Shown here in pieces: positions 8,095-14,372 of a DNA stretch of 21,872 nt. The translations under genes and the position numbers were made by a program. The notes below the pieces were generated by a model. The model had not been told where the DNA came from and did not search any database. It was given only the letters and a program-made list of their open reading frames with translations. The first letter of the stretch is position 1, and every line of letters starts with the position of its first letter. The DNA is from an uncultured Lysobacteraceae bacterium (GTDB lineage Bacteria > Pseudomonadota > Gammaproteobacteria > Xanthomonadales > Xanthomonadaceae): the NCBI GenBank assembly GCA_946480825.1, contig CAMLLG010000065.1, positions 1 to 21,872 on the forward strand, in the 5' to 3' direction.

Positions 8095-8175
8095 TCCGCC
8101 GGAGGCGGAGTTTCCAAAAAAGAACCCGCCGGAAGGCGGAGCTTGCAAGAAAAGAACCCGCCGGAAGGCGGGTTC
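8095..8175. terminator. Three successive GC hairpins between aceK and paralog B
   Basis: Three related stem-loops follow aceK: TCCGCC-GGA-GGCGGA (8095-8109), CCGCC-GGAA-GGCGG (8126-8139) and a perfect 9-bp stem GAACCCGCC-GGAA-GGCGGGTTC (8154-8175). The last two share the 19-mer AGAACCCGCCGGAAGGCGG at 31-nt spacing. Read on the minus strand, the 9-bp stem is followed by TTTTCTT, a good terminator for the small gene at 8174-8389, whose stop lies in the stem. Confidence 0.75.
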
Positions 8176-8389
8176 AGGCAGCCAACGATCCGATGTTTTC
8201 GACTGTGGCGCAGTCGTCGGTCGCGGCCATCGATGCCGGCGACGCGCTCAGATGCAGGTCGTGCGGCAGCGAGGTGGGTTGGTCGGTCTCCACCGGACGG
8301 CGGCCGTAGGTACGGCCGTAAGTGCGGGTGTAGAGCCGGGTGGCGAGCGGGCGCTCGGGGGCGGCATGGAGCCAGGTGGAACGGAACAT
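8174..8389 (-). CDS. Small Arg/Tyr/Gly-rich protein, paralog B
   Basis: This is a 71-codon gene of unknown function, convergent with aceK. The start at 8389 is preceded by AGGAAG at about 8 nt. The product begins MFRSTWLHAAPERP, has a basic middle LYTRTYGRTYGRRPV, then SLPHDLHLSAS, and ends in an acidic/small tail (ATDDCATVENIG). The order hydrophobic start, YG/R-rich centre, LPxDLxxS and Thr/Ile-rich tail matches the gene at 5676-5885, so I infer paralogy. The stop codon is inside a terminator stem. The sequence around the start is nearly the same as that of the serine hydrolase at 16500-17678. No known domain is recognised. The clear ribosome site, own terminator and a paralog nearby argue it is expressed. 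Confidence 0.6.
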   Translation of the reverse strand: MFRSTWLHAAPERPLATRLYTRTYGRTYGRRPVETDQPTSLPHDLHLSASPASMAATDDCATVENIGSLAA

Positions 8390-8477
8390 GGTCTGTCTTC
8401 CTGTGGTGGGTGAATGGCGCTGGGCGCCTGACGATTCCTTCGATGCGTCGTGAGACCGGACATCTTTGGCATTGGAA

Positions 8478-8500
8478 CGTTGCAGCTTCATGTTGCAACG
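8478..8500. repeat. Short inverted repeat between paralog B and the methyltransferase gene
   Basis: CGTTGCA (8478-8484) and TGCAACG (8494-8500) are complementary around 9 nt. On the minus strand a TATGCT (8508-8503) lies beside it, so it may sit at the start of the small gene's transcript. A regulatory role is possible but unproven. Confidence 0.35.
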
Positions 8501-8637
8501 CAGCATAGGCTGCCGGGTTTTGATGCAGCGCACAATTTCCGGACTGTCACCGCCGTCACCCGGTGGGTGCGATCCGCACTGGCAGTGCTCCGGCGCATCG
8601 CGGAGAATCGCGGTCAGCCTCTCCACAGGACCGTCAG

Positions 8638-9513
8638 ATGCCTGCCCTCGCCCGTCTCACCGTTTCGCTTCTGCTCGCGATGCCCCTGATGGGGGCGTGC
8701 GGGACCATGCCCTCGACCGCTGCGGCCCAGGCCGACCAGGCGACCGAATCGGCCGCCGCGCTGGATGCGGCCATCGCCGGCGCGTGGCGCGATCCGAAAA
8801 ACGCCGCCCGCGATGCCTACCGTCATCCGCGCGAGACGTTGACGTTCTTCGACGTGGCGCCGAACGAGACCGTCGTCGAGATCACCCCCGGCGGCGCCGG
8901 CTGGTACAGCGAGATCCTCGCGCCGTACCTGCGCGACGACGGCACCTACATCGCCGCGCTGGTCGATCCAATGGCCGTGCCGGAAGGCCGCAGCCGCGAC
9001 AGCCAGCAGAAGACCAAGGACACGCTGCAGGCCCGGCTCGCGCAGCATCCGGCGCAGTTCGGTCGCGCGCGGATCGCGACCTTCGACCCGAAGCAGCCGG
9101 TGTTCGCGGCGCCGGGCACGGCCGATACCGTGCTGACCTTCCGCAACGTGCACAACTGGGTCTCCGGCGGCACCGCCGACGCTTATTTCGCCGCGTTCTA
9201 TGCGGCGCTGAAACCGGGTGGCACCTTGGGCGTGGTGGATCATCGCGCCAAGCCGGGCACCGATTCCGACACGATGAAGAAGTCCGGATACGTCACCGAG
9301 CAGGTTGTGATCGATCTGGCGACGAAGGCCGGCTTCGTGCTCGACGCGCGCAGCGAAGCGAACGCGAACCCGAAGGACGGCGCCGATCATCCCAACGGCG
9401 TGTGGACGCTGCCGCCGACCAATCGCCACGACCCCGAAGATGCCCAGAAATATCGGGCCATCGGCGAAAGCGACCGGATGACGCTGCGGTTCCGCAAGCC
9501 CGCCCGGGAGTGA
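8638..9513 (+). CDS. Exported class I SAM-methyltransferase-like protein (COG4798 type)
   Basis: The 291-aa product has a Rossmann methyltransferase core. Motif I appears as VVEITPGGAGWYSEIL (79-94), followed by a second strand ending ALVD and a later LKPGGTLGVVDHR. The YRHPRETLTFF lead-in is typical of COG4798 predicted methyltransferases. The N-terminus is a signal peptide: LARLTVSLLLAMPLMGAC, with Cys21 in a near-lipobox (MGAC), then Thr/Ala-rich linker. It therefore appears to be a lipoprotein or periplasmic protein, odd for an enzyme needing cytoplasmic S-adenosylmethionine. The substrate is unknown. The ATG at 8638 is chosen because it starts the signal peptide; an upstream in-frame extension lacks sense. 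Domain assignment is fairly secure, activity is not. Confidence 0.85.
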   Translation: MPALARLTVSLLLAMPLMGACGTMPSTAAAQADQATESAAALDAAIAGAWRDPKNAARDAYRHPRETLTFFDVAPNETVVEITPGGAGWYSEILAPYLRDDGTYIAALVDPMAVPEGRSRDSQQKTKDTLQARLAQHPAQFGRARIATFDPKQPVFAAPGTADTVLTFRNVHNWVSGGTADAYFAAFYAALKPGGTLGVVDHRAKPGTDSDTMKKSGYVTEQVVIDLATKAGFVLDARSEANANPKDGADHPNGVWTLPPTNRHDPEDAQKYRAIGESDRMTLRFRKPARE

Positions 9514-9581
9514 CCCGACGGAACGCGTTGTCGGCGCAGCGCGTCGCCGGAAAACGAATCGTCGGTACCTTGGCTTCGACG

Positions 9582-9603
9582 CCCTCCGGCATTCGCCGGG
9601 GGG
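9582..9603. terminator. GC hairpin between convergent genes
   Basis: CCCTCCGGC (9582-9590) pairs with GCCGGGGGG (9595-9603) through nine pairs including one T-G, around ATTC. No T-run follows on either strand. It lies between the methyltransferase gene and the convergent DUF1003 gene and may be a weak shared terminator. Confidence 0.4.
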
Positions 9604-9607
9604 GCGA

Positions 9608-10159
9608 TCACCGGTGTCGCGCTTCGAGCAATTGCCGCAACAGCGCGATCTGTTCGCCCTGCGCCGCGAGGATCCTCTCCAGCTGTTCCACCCGCAGCTG
9701 GTCGAGTTTGTCGTGCAGGGCCATGATTTCCAGTTCGGCCTTCAGATTGACCCGATAGTCGTGCTCGGCCGCTTCGCGGTCGCGCTCGGCGTGCCGGTTC
9801 TGGCTCATCATGATCACCGGCGCCTGCAGCGCCGCGAGCATCGACAGCAGCAGGTTGAGGAAGATGAAGGGATACGGATCGAACGGATGCGCGCGCAGCA
9901 GCCAGACGTTCGTCGTTACCCAGGTCGCGAGAAACACCGTGAACAGCCCGATGAACGTCCAAGAGCCGCCCAGTCGCGCGACCGCATCGGCGATGCGTTC
10001 GCCGACGCTGCGGTCGTCCAGCGCGCCGCTGCCGGGCGCCTGCGTTGTGCGTTCGCGCCGGTGCAGTTGGGTCAGCACCGCGCGTTCGGCGGCGGTGGCA
10101 TGCTCCCAGGCCTTGCCGAGCCAGCGGGTGGAGAGTCCGGTGAGTTCGTGGTTGCCCAT
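9608..10159 (-). CDS. DUF1003 family membrane protein
   Basis: The 183-aa protein has the DUF1003 layout. A soluble N-terminal third is followed by RIADAVARLGGSWTFIGLF leading into a first membrane helix (about 68-88), and a second helix near 98-120 (FIFLNLLLSMLAALQAPVIM). Then comes the conserved DYRVNLKAELEI (134-145). The tail (147-181) is a short coiled coil, LDQLRVEQLERILAAQGEQIALL. The function of the family is unknown; it is an inner-membrane protein. The start at 10159 is the first Met giving a normal N-terminus; a Met 12 codons upstream is possible. No strong Shine-Dalgarno is seen. It is divergent from rluE. Confidence 0.88.
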   Translation of the reverse strand: MGNHELTGLSTRWLGKAWEHATAAERAVLTQLHRRERTTQAPGSGALDDRSVGERIADAVARLGGSWTFIGLFTVFLATWVTTNVWLLRAHPFDPYPFIFLNLLLSMLAALQAPVIMMSQNRHAERDREAAEHDYRVNLKAELEIMALHDKLDQLRVEQLERILAAQGEQIALLRQLLEARHR

Positions 10160-10222
10160 GGGCGTGCTCGTGGAATGGCCTGCGCACAGCATAGGCCGCG
10201 CGCGCCCAGGCGGTGACCGCGC

Positions 10223-10780
10223 GTGCTGATCGCGTTCAACAAACCCTACGGCGTGCTCTGCCAGTTCACGGATCGTACGCAGCCGCCGCGGCCGACGCTG
10301 GCCGGCTTCGGTCTGCCCGCCGACGTATATCCCGCCGGTCGCCTCGACCACGACAGCGAAGGCCTGCTGCTGTTGACCGACGAGGGCCCGCTGGCGCACC
10401 GCATCACCGATCCGCGGCACAAGCTGACGAAGACCTACCGGGTGCAGGTGGAAGGCGATCCGCAGCCGGAACAGCTCGAAGCGTTGCGCCGCGGCGTCGC
10501 GCTCAACGATGGCCCGACCCGGCCCGCGCAGGTGCGGCGCATCGACATCGACGTCGAAATGCCGTCGCTGTGGCCGCGCGATCCGCCGGTGCGGATGCGC
10601 AAGACCGTGCCGGACGCGTGGCTGGAGATCGCGATCCGCGAAGGCCGCAATCGCCAGGTGCGCAGGATGACCGCTGCCGTGGGATTGCCGACGCTGCGGC
10701 TGGTGCGGGTATCGATCGGCGATTGGGGGCTCGGCGATCTCGCGCCGGGGGACTGGCGCGAGATCGAACATGCAGGTTGA
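10223..10780 (+). CDS. rluE: 23S rRNA pseudouridine synthase RluE-like
   Basis: Members of this RsuA/RluE family convert uridine to pseudouridine; E. coli RluE acts at U2457 of 23S rRNA. The 185-aa product begins with FNKPYGVLCQFTD, typical of RluE. It carries the catalytic GRLDHDSEGLLLLT loop (Asp42) and ends with REGRNRQVRRMTAAVGLPTLRLVR. It lacks the N-terminal S4 domain of RsuA and RluB, again as in RluE. The start is a GTG at 10223, since the ATG codons are too far inside; an AGGCGG lies about 10 nt upstream. It is divergent from the DUF1003 gene. The exact target base is inferred from the family. Confidence 0.92.
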   Translation: MLIAFNKPYGVLCQFTDRTQPPRPTLAGFGLPADVYPAGRLDHDSEGLLLLTDEGPLAHRITDPRHKLTKTYRVQVEGDPQPEQLEALRRGVALNDGPTRPAQVRRIDIDVEMPSLWPRDPPVRMRKTVPDAWLEIAIREGRNRQVRRMTAAVGLPTLRLVRVSIGDWGLGDLAPGDWREIEHAG

Positions 10781-10813
10781 GGGCGGCGCTTCCTGAAGGC
10801 GCGTTCCGGAGGC

Positions 10814-10843
10814 GTGAAATCAGGCTTCGTGAAATCAGGCCTC
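10814..10843. repeat. Tandem 15-bp repeat at the 3' end of the small membrane protein gene
   Basis: GTGAAATCAGGCTTC (10814-10828) is followed directly by GTGAAATCAGGCCTC (10829-10843), differing at one base. The minus-strand stop codon of the gene at 10835-11206 lies in the second copy, so duplication has occurred across the end of the gene. Confidence 0.8.
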
Positions 10844-11206
10844 GTCGTGCGCGCGCTTCGATGCCTTCTTTTTGCCGTGCTTGCGCTTGACCGGTACCTC
10901 CCTGCTGTTGCTCTGCGTGCCGACATCCGCCTCGCCGACATCCGCCGTCGCGGCATCGGACCCGTTCGCGCGCTTGCGATACATGCGGTACGCCAGCACG
11001 CCCACGCCGAGAACGCCGATCGCCACGGCCGCTGCCGGATTCCGGCGCACCAGCGTGGTGGCGACCTTCGTTCCGCTGCGGGCGAGGGACAGGGCGGCGC
11101 CGGCGCTCAACCATTGCGGCAGATGAGAGGACACCGCGTCGAGGCCGCTGCGGGTGCGATGGGCCAGAGCGATGCTGCGGTCGGAAAAACGGTCGATCGT
11201 ATTCAT
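10835..11206 (-). CDS. Small single-pass membrane protein with basic tail
   Basis: The 123-aa product has a soluble N-terminus (MNTIDRFSDRSIALAHRTRSG) and a weak hydrophobic stretch. A clear membrane helix near residues 58-73 (AAAVAIGVLGVGVLAYRMY) follows a basic TTLVRRNP. The last 20 residues are Lys/Arg-rich (KRKHGKKKASKR). The layout recalls small stress-related membrane proteins of the YqjD/ElaB type, but I see no diagnostic motif and make no functional claim. The start at 11206 follows AAGGAAG at 8-9 nt, much better than upstream in-frame alternatives. It is convergent with rluE. Confidence 0.75.
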   Translation of the reverse strand: MNTIDRFSDRSIALAHRTRSGLDAVSSHLPQWLSAGAALSLARSGTKVATTLVRRNPAAAVAIGVLGVGVLAYRMYRKRANGSDAATADVGEADVGTQSNSREVPVKRKHGKKKASKRAHDEA

Positions 11207-11452
11207 GACGATGGCTTCCTTCGAGTCGGTGCGAGGATGCGGCGACGCCGCGGTGCGATCGCATTGTGTCGCCGGACCACGCGCATCCGCGCGCATCGCG
11301 TTTCGCGTGTCCGCGGAGATTCAGAATCGCGCGCGGCGCGGCCGTTCCGCAGCGATTTTCGTGCGCATCGCCCGTCGGCGTCGTGTATTTCGCGCGGCGG
11401 CCGTCGCGAGTGCCGCGTCCAGAGGTTCACGTTCATCTTTACGGGCCATCCG

Positions 11453-11502
11453 GCGTGGCTTCGCCTGATGCGTGGCGGTCGCGCTCCAGGGATCGTCGGG
11501 CC
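11453..11502. repeat. 50-bp direct repeat, copy 1 (intergenic)
   Basis: This segment matches 11577-11626 at 46 of 50 positions, starting GCGTGGCTTCGCC. On the minus strand both copies can encode DPWSATATH(Q/R)AKPR, but only copy 2 lies in hrpB. Copy 1 sits just beyond the hrpB stop. Confidence 0.9.
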
Positions 11503-11517
11503 GCGCTAACCGCAACG

Positions 11518-11539
11518 ATGGCGATGAACGCATCGCCAT
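11518..11539. terminator. Hairpin downstream of hrpB
   Basis: ATGGCGATG (11518-11526) and CATCGCCAT (11531-11539) form a perfect 9-bp stem around AACG, about 30 nt after the hrpB stop. No T-run follows on the minus strand, so its role as a terminator is uncertain. Confidence 0.4.
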
Positions 11540-11567
11540 GCGTCGCGCAGGCGAATGGCCAGCGCGC

Positions 11568-14084
11568 TCACGTCCCGCGTGGCTTCGCCCTATGCGTGGC
11601 GGTCGCGCTCCACGGATCGTCCGGCCATGGATGCTTCGGATACCGTCCCTTCATTTCCTTCTTCACTTCGGGATAGGTGCGTTCCCAGAAACTGCGCAGA
11701 TCGCTGGTGATCTGCAGCGGTTTGCCGCCGGGCGACAGCAGATGCAGCAGCACCGCGACCCGCCCGTCGGCGACGCGCGGGGTGTCGGCGAGGCCGAACA
11801 GCTCCTGCAGTTTCACCGCGAGCACCGGCGGCTGCGGTGCGTCGACCGCGGCGTCGTAGGCGTATTCGATCTTCCGTTCCATCCCCGACGGCACCACGAT
11901 CCGCGTCGGTGCGAGCGCGTCGATCCGTTGCCGCAGCGACCAGTCGATGCCGGATTTCAGCGCATCGGCGAGTTCGTCTTCGCTCAGCGCATCGAGCCGG
12001 GTCTTGCCGGCGAACGCGGGTTTCAGCCATGCGTCCAGCGAGGCGAGCAGCGCGTCGTCGGACAGCGCCGGCAGCGCGAGTTCGGGCATCCACGCGCGCA
12101 GACAGCGCACCCGCGCACGCCACTGCATCAGCGTCTCGCGCCACGGCAGCGCGTCGAGCCCGAGCGTGCGCACCGCGTCGGTCAGCGCCTGCGCGGCCTG
12201 CGCGGGATCGACCTTTCCGGTGGGCCGCGCATCCAGCACGATGCCGTCGAAGCGTTGCACGCGCTCGGCGACCAGCGCGCGCTTGGCCTCGTCCCAGCGC
12301 ACTTCGTCGCGATCGGAGAACCGCAGCGGAAAATCGCGGCGCAGACGTGTCTCGTCGACCGGCGCGCCGCGCAGCACCTTCGCGTCCTTGGCCTCGAAAC
12401 GCAGATCGCAGGCGACGATCCAGGGCTCGCCGATCAGCGCGCTGTCGTCGAACAACTGCGCCATGCGCCCGTTGGCCAGCGGATAGCGGCGCAGATCGTT
12501 GCCGTGGCGATGGCCGATGCGGTCGGGAAAGGCGTGCGCCAGCAGATCGCCCAGCGCGTGCGCCGGTGCGCTGGCCGGCGGTTTCGCGGCGCAGCGCAAA
12601 CGGCGGCGCCACTGCGCCGCGGCGGCATCGATCGCCTGCAATGAACCGCGTGAAGCCTCCGCCGGCGCGCGTCCGCCGCGGAATGCGGCCAATGCCTGCC
12701 AGCGTGCGGCCAGCGCATCGCTGCGGCCGCTGCCCGGCGTCGCCCGCAGCGGATCGCGTGCCTCCAGCAGTGCGGCGAGGTCGCAGGCGAGCGCGGTTTC
12801 GGCGTCGTCGCCGGTCGACAGCAGCATCGCCGCCAGCCTCGGATGCGTGCCGATCGCGAGCATCCTGCGTCCGAGCGGTGTGATCGCGCGGCCGGCGTCC
12901 AGCGCGCCGAGCCGTTGCAGCAGATCGCGCGCGGCGGCCAGCGCGCCCGGCGGCGGCGCGTCGATGAAGCGCAGCGCATCGCTGCCCCAGGCCGCGAGTT
13001 CCAGCGCCAGCGACGCGAGTTCCACCTGCGCGATTTCCGGCCGCCGTTGCGGCTCCAGCCGCTGCGATTCCGGCCACAGCCGGTAGGCCCAGCCTTCCGC
13101 GACGCGGCCTGCGCGGCCTGCGCGCTGATCCGCCGACGATTGCGCGATGCCGACCACGTCGAGGCGCGAGAAGCCGCTGTTGGGGTCGTAGCGCGGTTCG
13201 CGCGCCAGTCCGCTGTCGATCACCACGCGCACGCCCGGCAGGGTCACGCTGGATTCGGCGACGTTGGTCGCCAGCACCACGCGACGGCGGCCGTCGTCGG
13301 CCGGCTGCAACACGCGCGACTGCTGTTCGACCGGGAGTTCGCCGTGCAGGGCGAGGATTTCCGCGGTGGCGGCATCCGCGAGCAGGGCCTGGACCTTGCC
13401 GATCTCGCGCTGTCCCGGCAGGAACACCAGCACATCGCCCGGATGCTCGACGAGCGCATGTTCGACCGCGCGCTTCACCTGATGCTCCAGCGCCTCGTCG
13501 CGACGTGCGGCGAAGTGCGCGATCCGCACCGGGAAACTGCGGCCGGCGCTGGACAGCCGCGGCGCGTCGAGCACCTTCGCCAGCCGGTCGCCGTCGAGCG
13601 TCGCCGACATCGCGACGATCCGCAGGTCTTCGCGCAGGCCGGCCTGCACGTCGAGCGCGAGCGCCAGCCCGAGGTCGCCGGCGAGATGACGCTCGTGGCA
13701 TTCGTCGAACAGGATCGCGCCGACCTCCTCCAGCATCGGATCGTCCTGCAGCATCCGCGTGAGGATCCCTTCGGTGACCACCTCGATCCGTGTCTTCGCC
13801 GAGATCCTGTTCTCGAAGCGGATCCGGTAGCCGACGGTCTCGCCCACCGTTTCGCCGAGTTGTCGCGCCATGAACTGCGCGGCCGCGCGCGCGGCCACCC
13901 GGCGTGGTTCCAGCATCACGATCTTCCGGCCCTGCAGCCAATCGGCGCCCAGCAGCGCCAGCGGCACCTGGGTGGTCTTGCCGGCGCCGGGCGGCGCTTC
14001 GAGAACGAGTCGGGGATGGTCGGCCAGCGAGCGCCGGATCTCCGGCAGCAGGCTGGCGATGGGAAAGGCGTCGTGCGCGGTCAT
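11568..14084 (-). CDS. hrpB: ATP-dependent helicase HrpB
   Basis: HrpB is a DEAH/RHA-type superfamily 2 helicase of uncertain substrate, thought to act on RNA. The 838-aa product is full length. Visible motifs are the Walker A APPGAGKTTQ (30-39), the Ia stretch LEPRRVAARAAA (58-69), a DECHER motif II (127-132), SAT (160-162), ATNVAESSVTLPGV and QRAGRAGRVAEG. The family C-terminal region includes LLSPGGKPLQITSDLRSFWERTYPEVKKEMKGRYPKHPWP split over the last 60 residues. The ATG at 14084 gives the usual N-terminus (FPIASLLPEIRR); an upstream extension of 32 codons looks non-native. Its extreme C-terminus is part of a 50-bp repeat also found downstream. It is divergent from the nuclease gene. Confidence 0.96.
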   Translation of the reverse strand: MTAHDAFPIASLLPEIRRSLADHPRLVLEAPPGAGKTTQVPLALLGADWLQGRKIVMLEPRRVAARAAAQFMARQLGETVGETVGYRIRFENRISAKTRIEVVTEGILTRMLQDDPMLEEVGAILFDECHERHLAGDLGLALALDVQAGLREDLRIVAMSATLDGDRLAKVLDAPRLSSAGRSFPVRIAHFAARRDEALEHQVKRAVEHALVEHPGDVLVFLPGQREIGKVQALLADAATAEILALHGELPVEQQSRVLQPADDGRRRVVLATNVAESSVTLPGVRVVIDSGLAREPRYDPNSGFSRLDVVGIAQSSADQRAGRAGRVAEGWAYRLWPESQRLEPQRRPEIAQVELASLALELAAWGSDALRFIDAPPPGALAAARDLLQRLGALDAGRAITPLGRRMLAIGTHPRLAAMLLSTGDDAETALACDLAALLEARDPLRATPGSGRSDALAARWQALAAFRGGRAPAEASRGSLQAIDAAAAQWRRRLRCAAKPPASAPAHALGDLLAHAFPDRIGHRHGNDLRRYPLANGRMAQLFDDSALIGEPWIVACDLRFEAKDAKVLRGAPVDETRLRRDFPLRFSDRDEVRWDEAKRALVAERVQRFDGIVLDARPTGKVDPAQAAQALTDAVRTLGLDALPWRETLMQWRARVRCLRAWMPELALPALSDDALLASLDAWLKPAFAGKTRLDALSEDELADALKSGIDWSLRQRIDALAPTRIVVPSGMERKIEYAYDAAVDAPQPPVLAVKLQELFGLADTPRVADGRVAVLLHLLSPGGKPLQITSDLRSFWERTYPEVKKEMKGRYPKHPWPDDPWSATATHRAKPRGT
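11577..11626. repeat. 50-bp direct repeat, copy 2 (inside the hrpB 3' end)
   Basis: This is the partner of 11453-11502, 124 bp away, with four mismatches. It covers codons for the last residues of HrpB. Confidence 0.9.
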
Positions 14085-14165
14085 CGCGACAAGGCTAACA
14101 GCCGCGGCAAGTACCGGTTCCGGGGATGCCGTCCGTCGGGCCGATACGGGCCGGCCTGCGAATCC

Positions 14166-14181
14166 GGTGGCGACTGTCACA
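14166..14181. promoter_or_regulatory. Possible half-conserved CRP/Clp-type site
   Basis: GGTGG-cgactg-TCACA (14166-14181) matches the TGTGA-N6-TCACA consensus perfectly on the right half and at 3 of 5 on the left. Clp, the CRP homolog of this family, controls secreted enzymes, so a site upstream of the nuclease would make sense. The match is weak. Confidence 0.2.
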
Positions 14182-14207
14182 GTCCTCGGCTAGATTGCCC
14201 CGTCCTT

Positions 14208-14232
14208 CACCGGAAGCGGAGCGCTTCCGGTG
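14208..14232. repeat. Perfect 11-bp inverted repeat in the hrpB/nuclease divergent region
   Basis: CACCGGAAGCG (14208-14218) and CGCTTCCGGTG (14222-14232) are complementary with a 3-nt spacer, about 140 bp upstream of the nuclease start. No T-run follows. It is a plausible operator or leader hairpin in the 288-bp divergent region. Confidence 0.7.
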
Positions 14233-14372
14233 GATCGCGGCCCGCCCAGCGCGGACCGCCCGCGCGGCCGGGGGGCCGCGTCGTCGTCCTGCCGGCCGGG
14301 GCTTGTCGGGCCTGCACTCGGAACATGCCCGGGACGTGCCTGTTCCATCCATCCAACGAAGAGACCCAGCTT

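Larger units (their letters stand above)
11207..11567. other. 361-bp gap between the small membrane protein gene and hrpB
   Basis: No gene is recognised. The part next to hrpB holds a 50-bp near-copy of the hrpB 3' end (11453-11502) and a perfect 9-bp hairpin (11518-11539). The rest contains Arg-rich chance frames on both strands. The promoter of the small membrane protein gene should be here, but no clear -35/-10 pair stands out. Confidence 0.6.

Noticed and set aside
12843..14372. Upstream in-frame extension of the nuclease reading frame
   Set aside because: It is antisense to hrpB; the signal peptide starts at 14373.
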